Below, in pieces: positions 17,766 to 26,450 of a DNA stretch of 37,030 nucleotides; the first letter of the stretch is position 1; every line of letters starts with the position of its first letter. The position numbers and the translations under genes are program-made. Origin of the DNA: a virus; IMG/VR virus record IMGVR_UViG_3300008266_000199, positions 1 through 37,030 of that record, one strand, 5' to 3'. Under the pieces are notes generated by a model that ran no database searches, was not told the origin of the DNA, and saw only the letters and a list, made by a program, of their open reading frames with translations.

Positions 17766-20495
17766 TTATAGCCCCAGTGTCGAAATTACAAACGCGCCGT
17801 AAGTGGCGTGCCCGGCAGTGTTTGGATGCACGTTATCGGACAGCTCGCCTACAGTGATAATCGTGGAGCCGTCGATATACGTGCAATATGTCGGCCTTGC
17901 AGCGGCTGCTGTGGAGATTTGCGTGCGGTAGTTGCCCAAGGTAGATCCAAGGCCGTTTGCAGTCTCTGTGACCCTCACAGTAGGCGATTGGCAGTAAATG
18001 GCCATGCTAGGAAGGGCTGTGTGCAAATCGTCTAGCAGGGCTGCGTAGGCCGTTCCAAAGTCAGCAGCAGTCCACAGATTCAGCGCATAGTCATTGGTGC
18101 CGATTGCAATCCACAGTGTCTCAGGGGAATAGGCGGCAATGATGGACACAAACGCAGCTCTTTGGCCAGAGGTTTGACAATCCCTATAAAGCGCACGATA
18201 GCCCCACGCTTCTTGTGCAACTGAATCAGGATAAGCCGCAGCGCGGACAATCTGAAACCACGAGCTTTGCTGCACAGGACTTGCAGCATCACCCGCAACG
18301 ATGCTGTCCCCATAGACCAGAATCCGATTGGATGGAGCTAGGTTGGTTTGCGTCATTGGAAGGCTTGACGATACAGACTTGATGAACGTCCCGAGAATCG
18401 ACCCGCTTGGAGAGGGGCGGCTTTGTGGTCCGTTCACAATGGATACAGTTTTGCTACCAGCCGGAAGAATCACAGACCGAGAAACATCCCCCTCTGCGCC
18501 TTGCAGGATGCTTTGGTTGTACACTCCGTTGACGTATATCCCCACGCTTGCAAATGTCGGGAAAGTATCGTGCAGGTTGTTATAGGCATTTACCGTGATG
18601 GCAGTGGCTGAAGTCGTGAAATCAAGGCTTGCATACCCAGAGGTCAGGTAGTAATCCCCCATGTCCACAGTCGTGCCGGTGTCTGTGAATTGAGTGGGCG
18701 TGTAAGATGACTGTGCGCCTGAAGAAAGCCCCGCAAGGTTTGCCAGATACCGCGTCACGTTCGATTCTTCCTGTGCGCTGAATGCTTCGTCTCGGTAGAT
18801 GACAGAATACCAATCCACATCTGGCAGAGTTGTCTGCCCTGAGATTGTCTGCCCGACCAAGACAACTACTTCGGATGAGGTTGAATAGGCAATCGTCGCC
18901 GCTATCCCAAGGTTATCAAGATTCGCCACTAGAGCATCATCAACCCCATCCATGTTGATGAATCGCGTTCCGTACAATGGGCGCAAAGTTGAGGATGATT
19001 GCAAAGCGTGGCCGCCAGGTACGGCAATCACCGCATTTCCGTTTAGCGTCCAAGTCTCGCCGGTTGTGGATACAAAAGTCGCTCCTCCGGTGTAGCTGTT
19101 TGGGCTAAACGATACGGCCAGAGTCCCGCCGATTCCATTGTAGATGTTGGCTAGATAGACCTTGCCTTGCAGCATCTGAGTAGTTCCCGCAAGGTAAGAC
19201 CCAACTATTACACTAGCAGTAGAGTTGAATGTATTGGCGGCGGTCGCAACGGTCACGCTTGTACCTAGCTGAGTCCATGTTAATCCATCATCAGACAAAT
19301 AGAAGTTTGCCGTCCTTCCCGATGCGCCGTTGTTAACGTCAAGGGTTGCCTTTATCCACTTGCTCTGCCCGTTAGTAACGCCAGTGGCTACGGTTGAAAA
19401 GAAGTTGGAGGCAGACCCGGAAGTGCCATCCGTGCTTTGGTTTAGAATCAGTGTTCCGTTAGTGTTGACCGCGAGGTAATAAGATCGCTGATTCCCGGTG
19501 TTCAGGTACTTTGACACGATTATCTGAATGGCCGAAGGAGTCCAGTCTTCCATAGACACAAGCGCTTGAATTTCAAGATCGCCAGTTATAGAGGCCGCCA
19601 CACTATCTGGGGTGGACAAGTAGTCACCTGACGCCCCCGGAAGGTCTGCCGCCATATCAGGCTGCGCCACCACTACATCACCGTTTATCGCCCAAGTTTC
19701 ACCCGTGGAAGACGACACCAGAGAAGACCCGCCAAGGTAGTCTTCCGGATTGAAATCCAGCGCAAGAGTTCCGCCGATGCCGTTGTATATTTGAGCAAGG
19801 TACACTGTGCCGTTGAGGTTTAGGGAAGCTCCTTCCAGATAGGAGCCAATCATTACCTCGGCATTTGAATCAAACGTATTGGCGGCAGTTGCAACAGTAA
19901 CGTCCGTGCCTAGCTGAGTGTAGGTTACGCCATCGTCAGAGAGATAGAACTTAGCCGTCCTTCCCGATGCGCCGTTGTCAACGTCCAGCGTTGCCTTGAC
20001 CCACTTCACAGCGCCATTTGTTATTCCCGTGGCGACAGTTGAAATGAAATTGTCGGCTGACGCGTTAGTGCCAAGCCTGCTCTGCGTTAAGACAATTTCC
20101 CCGGTATTCTGTATGTAGAGCAAATATGATCTTTGATTTCCTGTGCCTAGATATTTTGATACCAATACCTGCGCGGCTGTAGGCGTCCAATCATCTAGCG
20201 CAACCTTGACGATTATTTCCAAATCACCAGTGATTGACGCAGCGGCGCTGTCAGGAGTGGAAATATAATCACCAGCAGCACCGGGCAAATCAGCAGCTTT
20301 CGCAATAACCCTGCTCAACAGATTCTGAGCAAACCCAACGGGATCGCTCGTTGCAGTAACGGCAGTTGTGCCGTTAAAGCCCTGATACAGGCGTTGCGGG
20401 TCGGCAAGGAAATACGCCCCGCTTTGGCCGTTATTAAAAAGGCTCAAAGGGCTGGTTTGCGTCATGCCTGCTGAAAAATTGTGTAGCTTATACAT
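17766..20495 (-). CDS. Tail fibre/spike with tandem LamG-like domains and SGNH esterase
   Basis: A 909-residue virion protein at the end of the structural operon. Residues 1-66 form an N-terminal attachment part. Two tandem copies of a laminin-G/concanavalin-A-like beta-sandwich follow (about 67-281 and 282-496), each with KATLDVxNGASGRTA and IYNGIGGTLA. Residues about 500-715 are beta-rich. The C-terminal SGNH hydrolase shows GDSIVAGD (Ser731 nucleophile), IAIGTND (Gly799, Asn801) and DNVHP (Asp887, His890). Such domains remove acetyl groups from surface polysaccharides, so this is a likely receptor-binding, capsule- or O-antigen-modifying fibre. Start overlaps the upstream stop as TAATG. 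Confidence 0.85.
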   Translation of the reverse strand: MYKLHNFSAGMTQTSPLSLFNNGQSGAYFLADPQRLYQGFNGTTAVTATSDPVGFAQNLLSRVIAKAADLPGAAGDYISTPDSAAASITGDLEIIVKVALDDWTPTAAQVLVSKYLGTGNQRSYLLYIQNTGEIVLTQSRLGTNASADNFISTVATGITNGAVKWVKATLDVDNGASGRTAKFYLSDDGVTYTQLGTDVTVATAANTFDSNAEVMIGSYLEGASLNLNGTVYLAQIYNGIGGTLALDFNPEDYLGGSSLVSSSTGETWAINGDVVVAQPDMAADLPGASGDYLSTPDSVAASITGDLEIQALVSMEDWTPSAIQIIVSKYLNTGNQRSYYLAVNTNGTLILNQSTDGTSGSASNFFSTVATGVTNGQSKWIKATLDVNNGASGRTANFYLSDDGLTWTQLGTSVTVATAANTFNSTASVIVGSYLAGTTQMLQGKVYLANIYNGIGGTLAVSFSPNSYTGGATFVSTTGETWTLNGNAVIAVPGGHALQSSSTLRPLYGTRFINMDGVDDALVANLDNLGIAATIAYSTSSEVVVLVGQTISGQTTLPDVDWYSVIYRDEAFSAQEESNVTRYLANLAGLSSGAQSSYTPTQFTDTGTTVDMGDYYLTSGYASLDFTTSATAITVNAYNNLHDTFPTFASVGIYVNGVYNQSILQGAEGDVSRSVILPAGSKTVSIVNGPQSRPSPSGSILGTFIKSVSSSLPMTQTNLAPSNRILVYGDSIVAGDAASPVQQSSWFQIVRAAAYPDSVAQEAWGYRALYRDCQTSGQRAAFVSIIAAYSPETLWIAIGTNDYALNLWTAADFGTAYAALLDDLHTALPSMAIYCQSPTVRVTETANGLGSTLGNYRTQISTAAAARPTYCTYIDGSTIITVGELSDNVHPNTAGHATYGAFVISTLGL
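19008..20297 (-). repeat. Tandem 645-bp repeat encoding LamG-like domains
   Basis: The fibre gene contains two adjacent copies of a 215-codon unit, at about 19653-20297 and 19008-19652. They are clearly similar in protein but diverged. Shared landmarks are ADLPGA, TPDS(A/V)AASITGDLEI, STVATG, GASGRTA, YNGIGGTLA and TGETW. Internal duplication is the simplest origin. Confidence 0.8.
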
Positions 20496-20794
20496 TAGAG
20501 CACCGGCTTGTAGATTACTGTGATACTACCCGTTGCAGCGTCGTCAGGATCAATGACAATGCCGGAGTCCAAAACAACGTCACCAAATGCAATGGTTTGG
20601 CCTGCTATTGCGCCGGTCGGGATCGTGAAGACAGTGCTTGCCCCGGTCGAAATGACGGTAGCCGCAGATGTGGTTGTGTTGATATAGACCCCACGAAGCA
20701 TTGCCCGGCGAGTCGTGACAGTGGTAGAGTTGTCGGAAAGGTCAACTACATCCCATCTGAACTCAAAGCCTGTTTCTACTGTGTTTCCGCTCAT
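20495..20794 (-). CDS. Small beta-rich virion protein (99 aa)
   Basis: A 99-residue protein rich in Thr, Val and Ala, with no predicted helix or signal, starting MSGNTVETGFEFRWDVVDLS and ending in ITVIYKPVL. Composition and position, between two fibre genes and TAATG-coupled to the SGNH fibre, suggest a small fibre-associated or chaperone/adaptor protein. No family recognised. Confidence 0.62.
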   Translation of the reverse strand: MSGNTVETGFEFRWDVVDLSDNSTTVTTRRAMLRGVYINTTTSAATVISTGASTVFTIPTGAIAGQTIAFGDVVLDSGIVIDPDDAATGSITVIYKPVL

Positions 20795-20821
20795 GTCTTT
20801 ATCCTCAAGTATTCGATTATT

Positions 20822-21889
20822 TTACCATGACCATACGCGAACTTCACCGCGTGCGCCGGTTCCGCCGTTGCCTTGGTTTGATGATCCGCCGCCACCACCT
20901 GAAGGAGCAGTACCATTGCCGCCAGCAGTCAAAAGAGTGTTATTTCCTGCGCCGCCATCACCTGCCCATTCGGACGTTCCGCCGGATGTAGTAGTGCCGC
21001 CACCACCACCGCCGCCGCCGCCGTTGATAGATGATCCGCCAGCCTCGTTCGTATAGCCGCCGATGCCAGCTTGCGCCATAGTAAGACGGGAGAAGCCCTG
21101 AGCAAAAGTCAAAGCGCCGCGAGGCATAGCGGGAGAGTTTGCCGAGGCCATCCCGCCCTTTCCGCCGTATGCAGTCAGCCATGATCCAAAGGAAGAATTG
21201 CCGCCGTCAGTGCCTGCGTTATTCCCGCCAGTAGCCCCCCCGGCGCCGCCTGTTCCAACCGTAACGGTCTCAGTCGCGCCCAAGTCCGATGCTTCAAATA
21301 GCTGCCAGACGCACTCGCCGCCACCGCCTCCAGAACATGAGTCTCCGTTAGTGACAACCGCTCCTCCGCCACCGCCAGCCGCGAACACTTGAACCAGAAC
21401 AAAGGAAATATTTGCCGCCGCAGTCCATGTTCCGTTAGCAGTGAAAGATTGATAATCGGCCACGTTACGAAGCGTTCCTGAGCCGATCATGTCGTAAACG
21501 TCTGAGTTTGAATTGTAAGCAACAGATATAATCGAGCCGGATATAATCTCATCAGCAGAAATCGCAGCGCCTTTTGAGCGAATTGACTTAGCCGCAAGCC
21601 CATCAACAGCAAGTGTCGCCGCTCCGGTGTTCGTGTGGTTTGCCCTGAATACAAGAAGACTCTGAGCGCCTAGCGTGGCGTGCGCGTTGTTAGTGGTCAG
21701 GACGTAGGCATTTGAGCTTCCTGTGGAAACTAGAGTGCCCTGGGTGTCTTTGTAAAACTTGGACACTGCCGCCATATTTTCGCGGATAACGTCATTCACG
21801 CCGCTGGGGGCCATTCCTTCAGGCGCCCCATTAGGCGCTGCCGAGTTATTGCTTGCCGCTGTAGTTGACCATGAACTGATATTGCTCAT
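20822..21889 (-). CDS. Tail fibre with glycine-rich C-terminus
   Basis: A 355-residue fibre. The N-terminal block SWSTTAASNNSAAPNGAPEGM, with APSGVNDVIRENMAAVSKFY and DTQGTLV, is a recurrent attachment part of phage fibres. Residues from about 170 are dominated by poly-Gly stretches (AAGGGGGA, SGGGGGE, INGGGGGGGGG, SGGGGGSS), in the style of the polyglycine-II sandwich tips of T4-like gp38/S16 adhesins. It would be a second receptor-binding protein, or the tip of one. Start overlaps the next upstream gene (ATGA). Confidence 0.8.
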   Translation of the reverse strand: MSNISSWSTTAASNNSAAPNGAPEGMAPSGVNDVIRENMAAVSKFYKDTQGTLVSTGSSNAYVLTTNNAHATLGAQSLLVFRANHTNTGAATLAVDGLAAKSIRSKGAAISADEIISGSIISVAYNSNSDVYDMIGSGTLRNVADYQSFTANGTWTAAANISFVLVQVFAAGGGGGAVVTNGDSCSGGGGGECVWQLFEASDLGATETVTVGTGGAGGATGGNNAGTDGGNSSFGSWLTAYGGKGGMASANSPAMPRGALTFAQGFSRLTMAQAGIGGYTNEAGGSSINGGGGGGGGGTTTSGGTSEWAGDGGAGNNTLLTAGGNGTAPSGGGGGSSNQGNGGTGARGEVRVWSW

Positions 21890-23226
21890 TGTAGCGCCTC
21901 AAATTTCTGTCTGAATTCTCTGTTGTTCATCAGGTCTTCGATTGTGGTGGAAAGACTGACTTTCTCATCAACAAATGCCCGTTCAATCCTGCGAAGCGAT
22001 GCCGGGTCAAAATAGCCTGGGTCTGTGGAAATCTTGTTAACAACTGCTTCCGCTGCCGGGTCTTCAAGTATCTGTGTCAATACTGAGAGAGTTGCAGCCC
22101 GTGGCATTGATGTAATCATGTCGGCCACTTGCGGCAGAGCTGTTACGGGGAAGCGATTAGTCACGCGGCCCATTCCAGCAGCGCCAGAGACAACGCCAGC
22201 GGCCAGCCCTAGCGCCACCTTGTTAAAGCCCGCGTCAAGCGAGGAAAGAACCTCTACGGGGCTTTCATTGCCAGCCGGAGTAGCAGCTTTGAATATCTGC
22301 ATCATGGCGCCGATTGCTACAGCGGAGATGGCCAGCTTGGTCCCTGCTTTAGTCGGGCCACCTGATAGCAATCCAGTCATGCCGCCAAGCAATACACTTC
22401 CAGCCGCCTGCGTCCCTGCCGCATATGCCGCTGTTTCCAGCGGGTCAGCCTGTCCGTTCAATGCGGCGAGCGTAAATCCTTCAAGCCCGGTTTCACCAAC
22501 CCTGCCGAGTCTGTTCATCAGCGTGGCCGTGGATTTTGAATTGACTGTGGCGCTTTTTAGGGCAGCAGCAACACTAGGAGCCAAAGCAATAGATGTTCCG
22601 CCCTTCTCAGCGGCCTTTGCAGCACTAATGGCCGCAAGCTGTGCATTGCCACGCGCAGACGCAATAGGAGCGCGAGCGGTCAGCATGGTCATCATGTCGC
22701 CACCGATCTGCCCGAGCCAAAATGATGTTGGGCTTTGCTGCTGCATGGCCTCGGTTCTAGCTTGCTGCTGTGCGCCTGCATTTGGTCGAAACTGGCTAAA
22801 GTCTCCCGTTCGGATCGCGCCCGCCAATTCTCCGCCTCTTTGGGCCAGGCCAAGCAAGTCTGAGCCGGTAGGGCCGGGAATCGTTTCTTGCCCCAAGGTC
22901 GGCACCGGAATCAATGTTTCAGGCTGCTGGAAATTGCGTACATCGCCGCCGCCCCGCTGATAGTTTGCAGGGTTCATAAAATCAGGAAGCTGTGCCGCGT
23001 TATTCACCGACCTTGCGGCAATGTTCGCCAGAACGTCAGGAATGTTCGCCACATTACCAGCAAGCCTAGATGCCATGCCCTGCATCATCGCAGAGCCTGA
23101 AGTATCTACTGCCTGCCGCTGCTGTTCTCGGTTTGCCACCATTGCCTGATTGCCTGCAACGCTAGGCGGGACAGACGACGAGGCGGCTTGACGCTGTTGG
23201 GCAATCATTTCAGCGATTGTTGGCAT
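21886..23226 (-). CDS. Internal virion/ejection protein
   Basis: A 446-residue protein, Gln- and Ala-rich at the N-terminus (MPTIAEMIAQQRQAASSS), with long apolar stretches between about 245 and 365 (AAYAAGTQAAGSVLLGGM, GAMMQIFKAA, LGLAAGVVSGAAGM) and a helical end (IEDLMNNREFRQKFEAL). These could be membrane-inserting segments. In podophages proteins of this composition, located between the tail and fibre genes, are packaged in the head and ejected with the DNA. No enzyme motif is visible. TAATG overlap with the upstream gene. Confidence 0.7.
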   Translation of the reverse strand: MPTIAEMIAQQRQAASSSVPPSVAGNQAMVANREQQRQAVDTSGSAMMQGMASRLAGNVANIPDVLANIAARSVNNAAQLPDFMNPANYQRGGGDVRNFQQPETLIPVPTLGQETIPGPTGSDLLGLAQRGGELAGAIRTGDFSQFRPNAGAQQQARTEAMQQQSPTSFWLGQIGGDMMTMLTARAPIASARGNAQLAAISAAKAAEKGGTSIALAPSVAAALKSATVNSKSTATLMNRLGRVGETGLEGFTLAALNGQADPLETAAYAAGTQAAGSVLLGGMTGLLSGGPTKAGTKLAISAVAIGAMMQIFKAATPAGNESPVEVLSSLDAGFNKVALGLAAGVVSGAAGMGRVTNRFPVTALPQVADMITSMPRAATLSVLTQILEDPAAEAVVNKISTDPGYFDPASLRRIERAFVDEKVSLSTTIEDLMNNREFRQKFEALQ

Positions 23227-24425
23227 TAAAGTCCGGCCTCTTGAACGCGCTGAATTGCACGCTGAATCTGCGCGGGAGTCAACCCTGAAGTGTCAAGGTT
23301 TCTCAACTGCTCTACCGGCATTACCTCAATATCCACCGGGCCGCCCTTCAGCCTTTGCGCCAGTTCTCGGTATCGGTCAGCGTTAGGAACTTCAATTCCC
23401 TCAATTGCAGCACCATCAAGAATGGAATTGATGTTGTCGGCAATAATCAAGTTGTTTGCTTGCGGCGAAGAACCAAGGCTCGCATTTGAGCTAATCAGGG
23501 CGTTGAACTTAGTGTCAGTCAAAGCGCCAGAACCATTGAGCCGGTCGATGGACCCGATAACAAAGTCCTGAGTCAATTTGCTGAAGCGGTCAAAGTCAGA
23601 GATTACTTTTTGAGACTCGGCTGTATCCGCTCCGAACAATTCATTGACGGACGTTCGCACGCTGGCAATGTCTCGGCGCATGTCAGGGCTAACCATGCCG
23701 GGCGCAAGGAATGTTCCGGAAAGCCGCTCGTTCAGCTGGCCCATTTCTTCCAGCTTGGCGAGGTCTGAATACACCGCTTTGCGCGTGCCTGCCGCTTCCT
23801 GAGTGCGCGTTCTTTCCTCTTGCGCTCTGGCTGTCCGCTCGTTTTCAAGCTGCAAGCTCAGGAGCTGCAATTGCACTTGATCGGTCAGTGCGCCGGACGG
23901 GTCTTGCTGGCCCATAAACTCTTTGTAACCAGATCTGAACTCAGGCGAGCCGGGGGCAAGGTCGGGATTCATCAGCATGAAATCGTTAACTGAAGTTGAC
24001 ACTCTCGGCGCTTCAGCTTGTGCGGGTGCTGCGAATTGACGCGCTGCCGCTTGCTGTGCGAATGCTTCCGGATTAATCTGCCCAAGGAGGCCCATAGCCC
24101 GAGATTGGCCTTCAGGCGTATTGATAGCCGCAGGAGTCGCAGACACAACAGGGCCGGGAGTTTGGCCGGGGGTCAGTAAACCGGAGAACTCAGCAATAGC
24201 CGCCTTGCGCTTCTGTGCAGCGTCCATTTCATCGCGGGCCATTTGCAGCTTCATCTGCTCGGCTTGTCGCTGTGTGCCGTACTGAATGCCAGAGGCCAAA
24301 GCCTGTCCGAAGCCTACCGGAGTGGCAGACGGGCCAGAGGCGGCAAGGAGGCCGGTGCCAATGTTGAACATTGGATTAGACAAAAGCCCTTGCAGGTGAT
24401 TCCCGAAGTTTCTTTGATCTGCCAT
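23226..24425 (-). CDS. Internal virion/ejection protein
   Basis: A 399-residue helical protein. The N-terminus (LSNPMFNIGTGLLAASGPSA, VGFGQALASGIQ) followed by a charged helix with AEQMKLQMARDEMDAAQ is a recurrent pattern in podophage genes for DNA-ejection proteins. The middle is Gln- and Ala-rich, with a coiled-coil stretch (LQLENERTARAQEERTR). The C-terminus ends with GLTPAQIQRAIQRVQEAGL. The role as an ejected virion protein is inferred from composition and from the neighbouring similar genes. Confidence 0.7.
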   Translation of the reverse strand: MADQRNFGNHLQGLLSNPMFNIGTGLLAASGPSATPVGFGQALASGIQYGTQRQAEQMKLQMARDEMDAAQKRKAAIAEFSGLLTPGQTPGPVVSATPAAINTPEGQSRAMGLLGQINPEAFAQQAAARQFAAPAQAEAPRVSTSVNDFMLMNPDLAPGSPEFRSGYKEFMGQQDPSGALTDQVQLQLLSLQLENERTARAQEERTRTQEAAGTRKAVYSDLAKLEEMGQLNERLSGTFLAPGMVSPDMRRDIASVRTSVNELFGADTAESQKVISDFDRFSKLTQDFVIGSIDRLNGSGALTDTKFNALISSNASLGSSPQANNLIIADNINSILDGAAIEGIEVPNADRYRELAQRLKGGPVDIEVMPVEQLRNLDTSGLTPAQIQRAIQRVQEAGL

Positions 24426-24428
24426 AGA

Positions 24429-25553
24429 TTACCCCAAAAGCCCAAGAAGGCCGCCGCCAACAGCCCCTATTCCGGTTCCCATCGGCCCAAAATAAGACCC
24501 AAGCTGTGCCCCAGTAAGAGCGCCGCCCAATGCGCCCGCGCCCTTGTTTCTATAGATAGGCTCTGTTCCAGTAGACGTTCCAGACTGCCCCAATAGAGCA
24601 TTGAACTGAGGCATTCCAGAAGCCGCCGCAAGGAGCATTTGCTGTGCGTTCAATGGGGCGTTGATGTTGGATTGATTCATCTGCTGCTGCAATCCGCCGA
24701 TGCCCTGAAGAACGTCCGCGCCAAGTAAACCTATGCCCGGAAGCTGTCCTGCCGCGTTAAGTTGTCGGCCTCGCTCGTCGCTCAGTAACCCGCCAAAGTT
24801 AGCCGCCGCCTGATTGCGTAGCTGCTGGCCTTGTAGCTGGGCTTGAATGTTCTGATTCGCAGCGTCCTGCTGAAGATTGCGAGCACCAAGACTGAAATCG
24901 CCCAATTGGCCGGAAGCCCTCAATTGACGCTCTCTTTCATCACCAAACAATCGAGCAAACGAATCAGACGCCGCTTGCTGCATTCCAATCTGAGCCAGCC
25001 CGCCCTTCGCCGCTCCTGCCCCGCCTTGCGAAGCAAACCCGGAGAGGATATTAGGACGGACGGCACGAATAGAGGCTTGCACAGCTTCATCAAAAGCCGG
25101 GTTGCCATACATGAACCCGCCGGCAGCGGATTGAGTCAGGGCATTCTGTGCTTCAGATTGAAGTTGTGCGGGATTCTGTGCAAAATTCTGTAGGCCGGAA
25201 GTGTCAAACGAAGCGCCCATTCCTTGGCCAAGCGCATCTAGCACTTGCGGAGAATAGCGGGTAATCGCCGCGCCTTGTGCAATGTCGCCAATCCGGTTCT
25301 GCGCTTGAGCCAGTGCGCCGTTAGGGTCTGTGGCGAAGTTCCTCGCCATGTCCATTCCCCGAAGCTGATCGGGGGTAAATCCCGCAACCAGTTGGTCAGC
25401 GCCAGCGTTTTGCAGTTGGCCTTGAAGATTAGTCAAAGCCCCGCCGCCCACGTTCATCTGATTTTGCAGATACGGCTTCAGGAAGTCAGGGATAACAACC
25501 TGGCTTTGGCTTTGCGTTGTTGTTGGTCCGCTTTGTTTGCTGCTACCGCCCAT
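24429..25553 (-). CDS. Internal virion/DNA-transfer protein
   Basis: A 374-residue protein very rich in Gln, Ala and Gly, starting MGGSSKQSGPTTTQSQSQVVIPDFLKPYL, with a long helical body and a glycine-rich, weakly apolar tail (GALGGALTGAQLGSYFGPMG, then GAVGGGLLGLLG). Proteins of this type occur in podophage structural operons just before the other ejection proteins. No catalytic motif, in particular no lytic transglycosylase motif, was seen. Eleven nucleotides overlap the GNAT-like gene. Confidence 0.7.
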   Translation of the reverse strand: MGGSSKQSGPTTTQSQSQVVIPDFLKPYLQNQMNVGGGALTNLQGQLQNAGADQLVAGFTPDQLRGMDMARNFATDPNGALAQAQNRIGDIAQGAAITRYSPQVLDALGQGMGASFDTSGLQNFAQNPAQLQSEAQNALTQSAAGGFMYGNPAFDEAVQASIRAVRPNILSGFASQGGAGAAKGGLAQIGMQQAASDSFARLFGDERERQLRASGQLGDFSLGARNLQQDAANQNIQAQLQGQQLRNQAAANFGGLLSDERGRQLNAAGQLPGIGLLGADVLQGIGGLQQQMNQSNINAPLNAQQMLLAAASGMPQFNALLGQSGTSTGTEPIYRNKGAGALGGALTGAQLGSYFGPMGTGIGAVGGGLLGLLG

Positions 25554-25953
25554 GATCCAGCCTCATAAGAATGGCTACTTGTCGCCAATTCTTCAGTTTC
25601 TTTGCGAGTCCGGGGCGGCATGATGCCTCAATGGTTGTTGCCCCAATCTGCCTAGCGTATTCTTTCAAAAGAGGTTCTACTTCATCCAGCCATGTATCTA
25701 GCTGTGATCCGGCGAGAAGTTCAATAAATAATGACTTGCCTATCGGAAATTCATTGACAGATACAATTCCAACCGCCATTATCTCGCTTTCGTGCATTGC
25801 CCACATCATCATTCTACCACTAAGCACTTCTTGATAATAGTACGCTTCGCTGTAGTGGTCGCCCATGCCGCCGGATAAAGCCTCCTGTATTTTGGGTCTA
25901 AACTGCTCCCATACCACGGGCAAAGTCTCTGCTGTTATCAAGCTGACTGACAT
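25543..25953 (-). CDS. GNAT-like protein
   Basis: A 136-residue protein with a fold pattern close to GNAT acetyltransferases: helix-rich start (VWEQFRPKIQEAL), MMMWAMHESEIMAVGIVSV strands, a LLAGSQLDTWLDEVEPLLKEYA helix and ATTIEASCRPGLAKKLKNW near the end. Small GNAT-like proteins with these motifs are found in podophage structural operons. The usual acetyl-CoA loop (Q/RxxGxG/A) is not evident, so activity is uncertain. Confidence 0.62.
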   Translation of the reverse strand: MSVSLITAETLPVVWEQFRPKIQEALSGGMGDHYSEAYYYQEVLSGRMMMWAMHESEIMAVGIVSVNEFPIGKSLFIELLAGSQLDTWLDEVEPLLKEYARQIGATTIEASCRPGLAKKLKNWRQVAILMRLDHGR

Positions 25954-26450
25954 CAGACAACCCTGTACACAATATGCAAGTGAACGGTAGTGGTATTGGT
26001 GAAATCAGCGTCATCAATCGCAGTAGCCGCGCCAGCCGATGCCCCGTGTGAATGGTAGAGGGTGATTGTGCTGGACCCGGTTTCGACCCTTGCTTTTAGT
26101 GCAGTAAGCCCGCTGCTGGCATTTTCCATTGCCAAATCAGCAGAACAAGCCGGAACGCCAGAATTGTTCGTTTCCAACAATCCTGTAATTGTGGCGTCAC
26201 CCGTGGCACTTCCTTTGCTGGACAGGTCAATGTCTACCCATACTTCGTGGACTACTCCAGCGTAAGTCACGGTGCGCCCTAGCTGAGTTGAATAAGTGAT
26301 GCCGGTAGTCGCCCCGCCAAACTTTAGAACCGGGGTAAAATCCCTGAGCACAGGAATGGCCGCGTTTGCTTGTTCGGCAAGCATTCGACGGTGTTCTTTC
26401 TCGTTAATGTGATTGGTCGGCACATTAGGCCGCGATCTTACATCAGGCAC
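25953..26450 (-). CDS. Structural protein, tail region (165 aa)
   Basis: A 165-residue protein with an N-terminal polar segment (HINEKEHRRMLAEQANAA, about 15-32), then a beta-rich domain (FGGATTGITYSTQLGRTVTY, VWVDIDLSSKGSATGDATIT). Similar proteins are encoded next to tail stabilisation proteins in other podophages. Role unknown; a tail-bound beta-sandwich is likely. GTG start overlapping the upstream gene by 8 nt. Confidence 0.65.
   Translation of the reverse strand: MPDVRSRPNVPTNHINEKEHRRMLAEQANAAIPVLRDFTPVLKFGGATTGITYSTQLGRTVTYAGVVHEVWVDIDLSSKGSATGDATITGLLETNNSGVPACSADLAMENASSGLTALKARVETGSSTITLYHSHGASAGAATAIDDADFTNTTTVHLHIVYRVV

Noticed and set aside
20870-21390. Repeats of CCGCC type that look like a tandem repeat or an array
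   Set aside because: They are glycine codons of the fibre gene on the minus strand; there are no regular spacers, so this is not a CRISPR array.
22025-22960. Plus-strand open frame of 311 codons opposite an internal virion gene
   Set aside because: Composition is a Ser/Ala/Pro shadow of the Ala-rich gene on the other strand, no ribosome binding site, and no motif. It shows that long chance frames occur in this genome.
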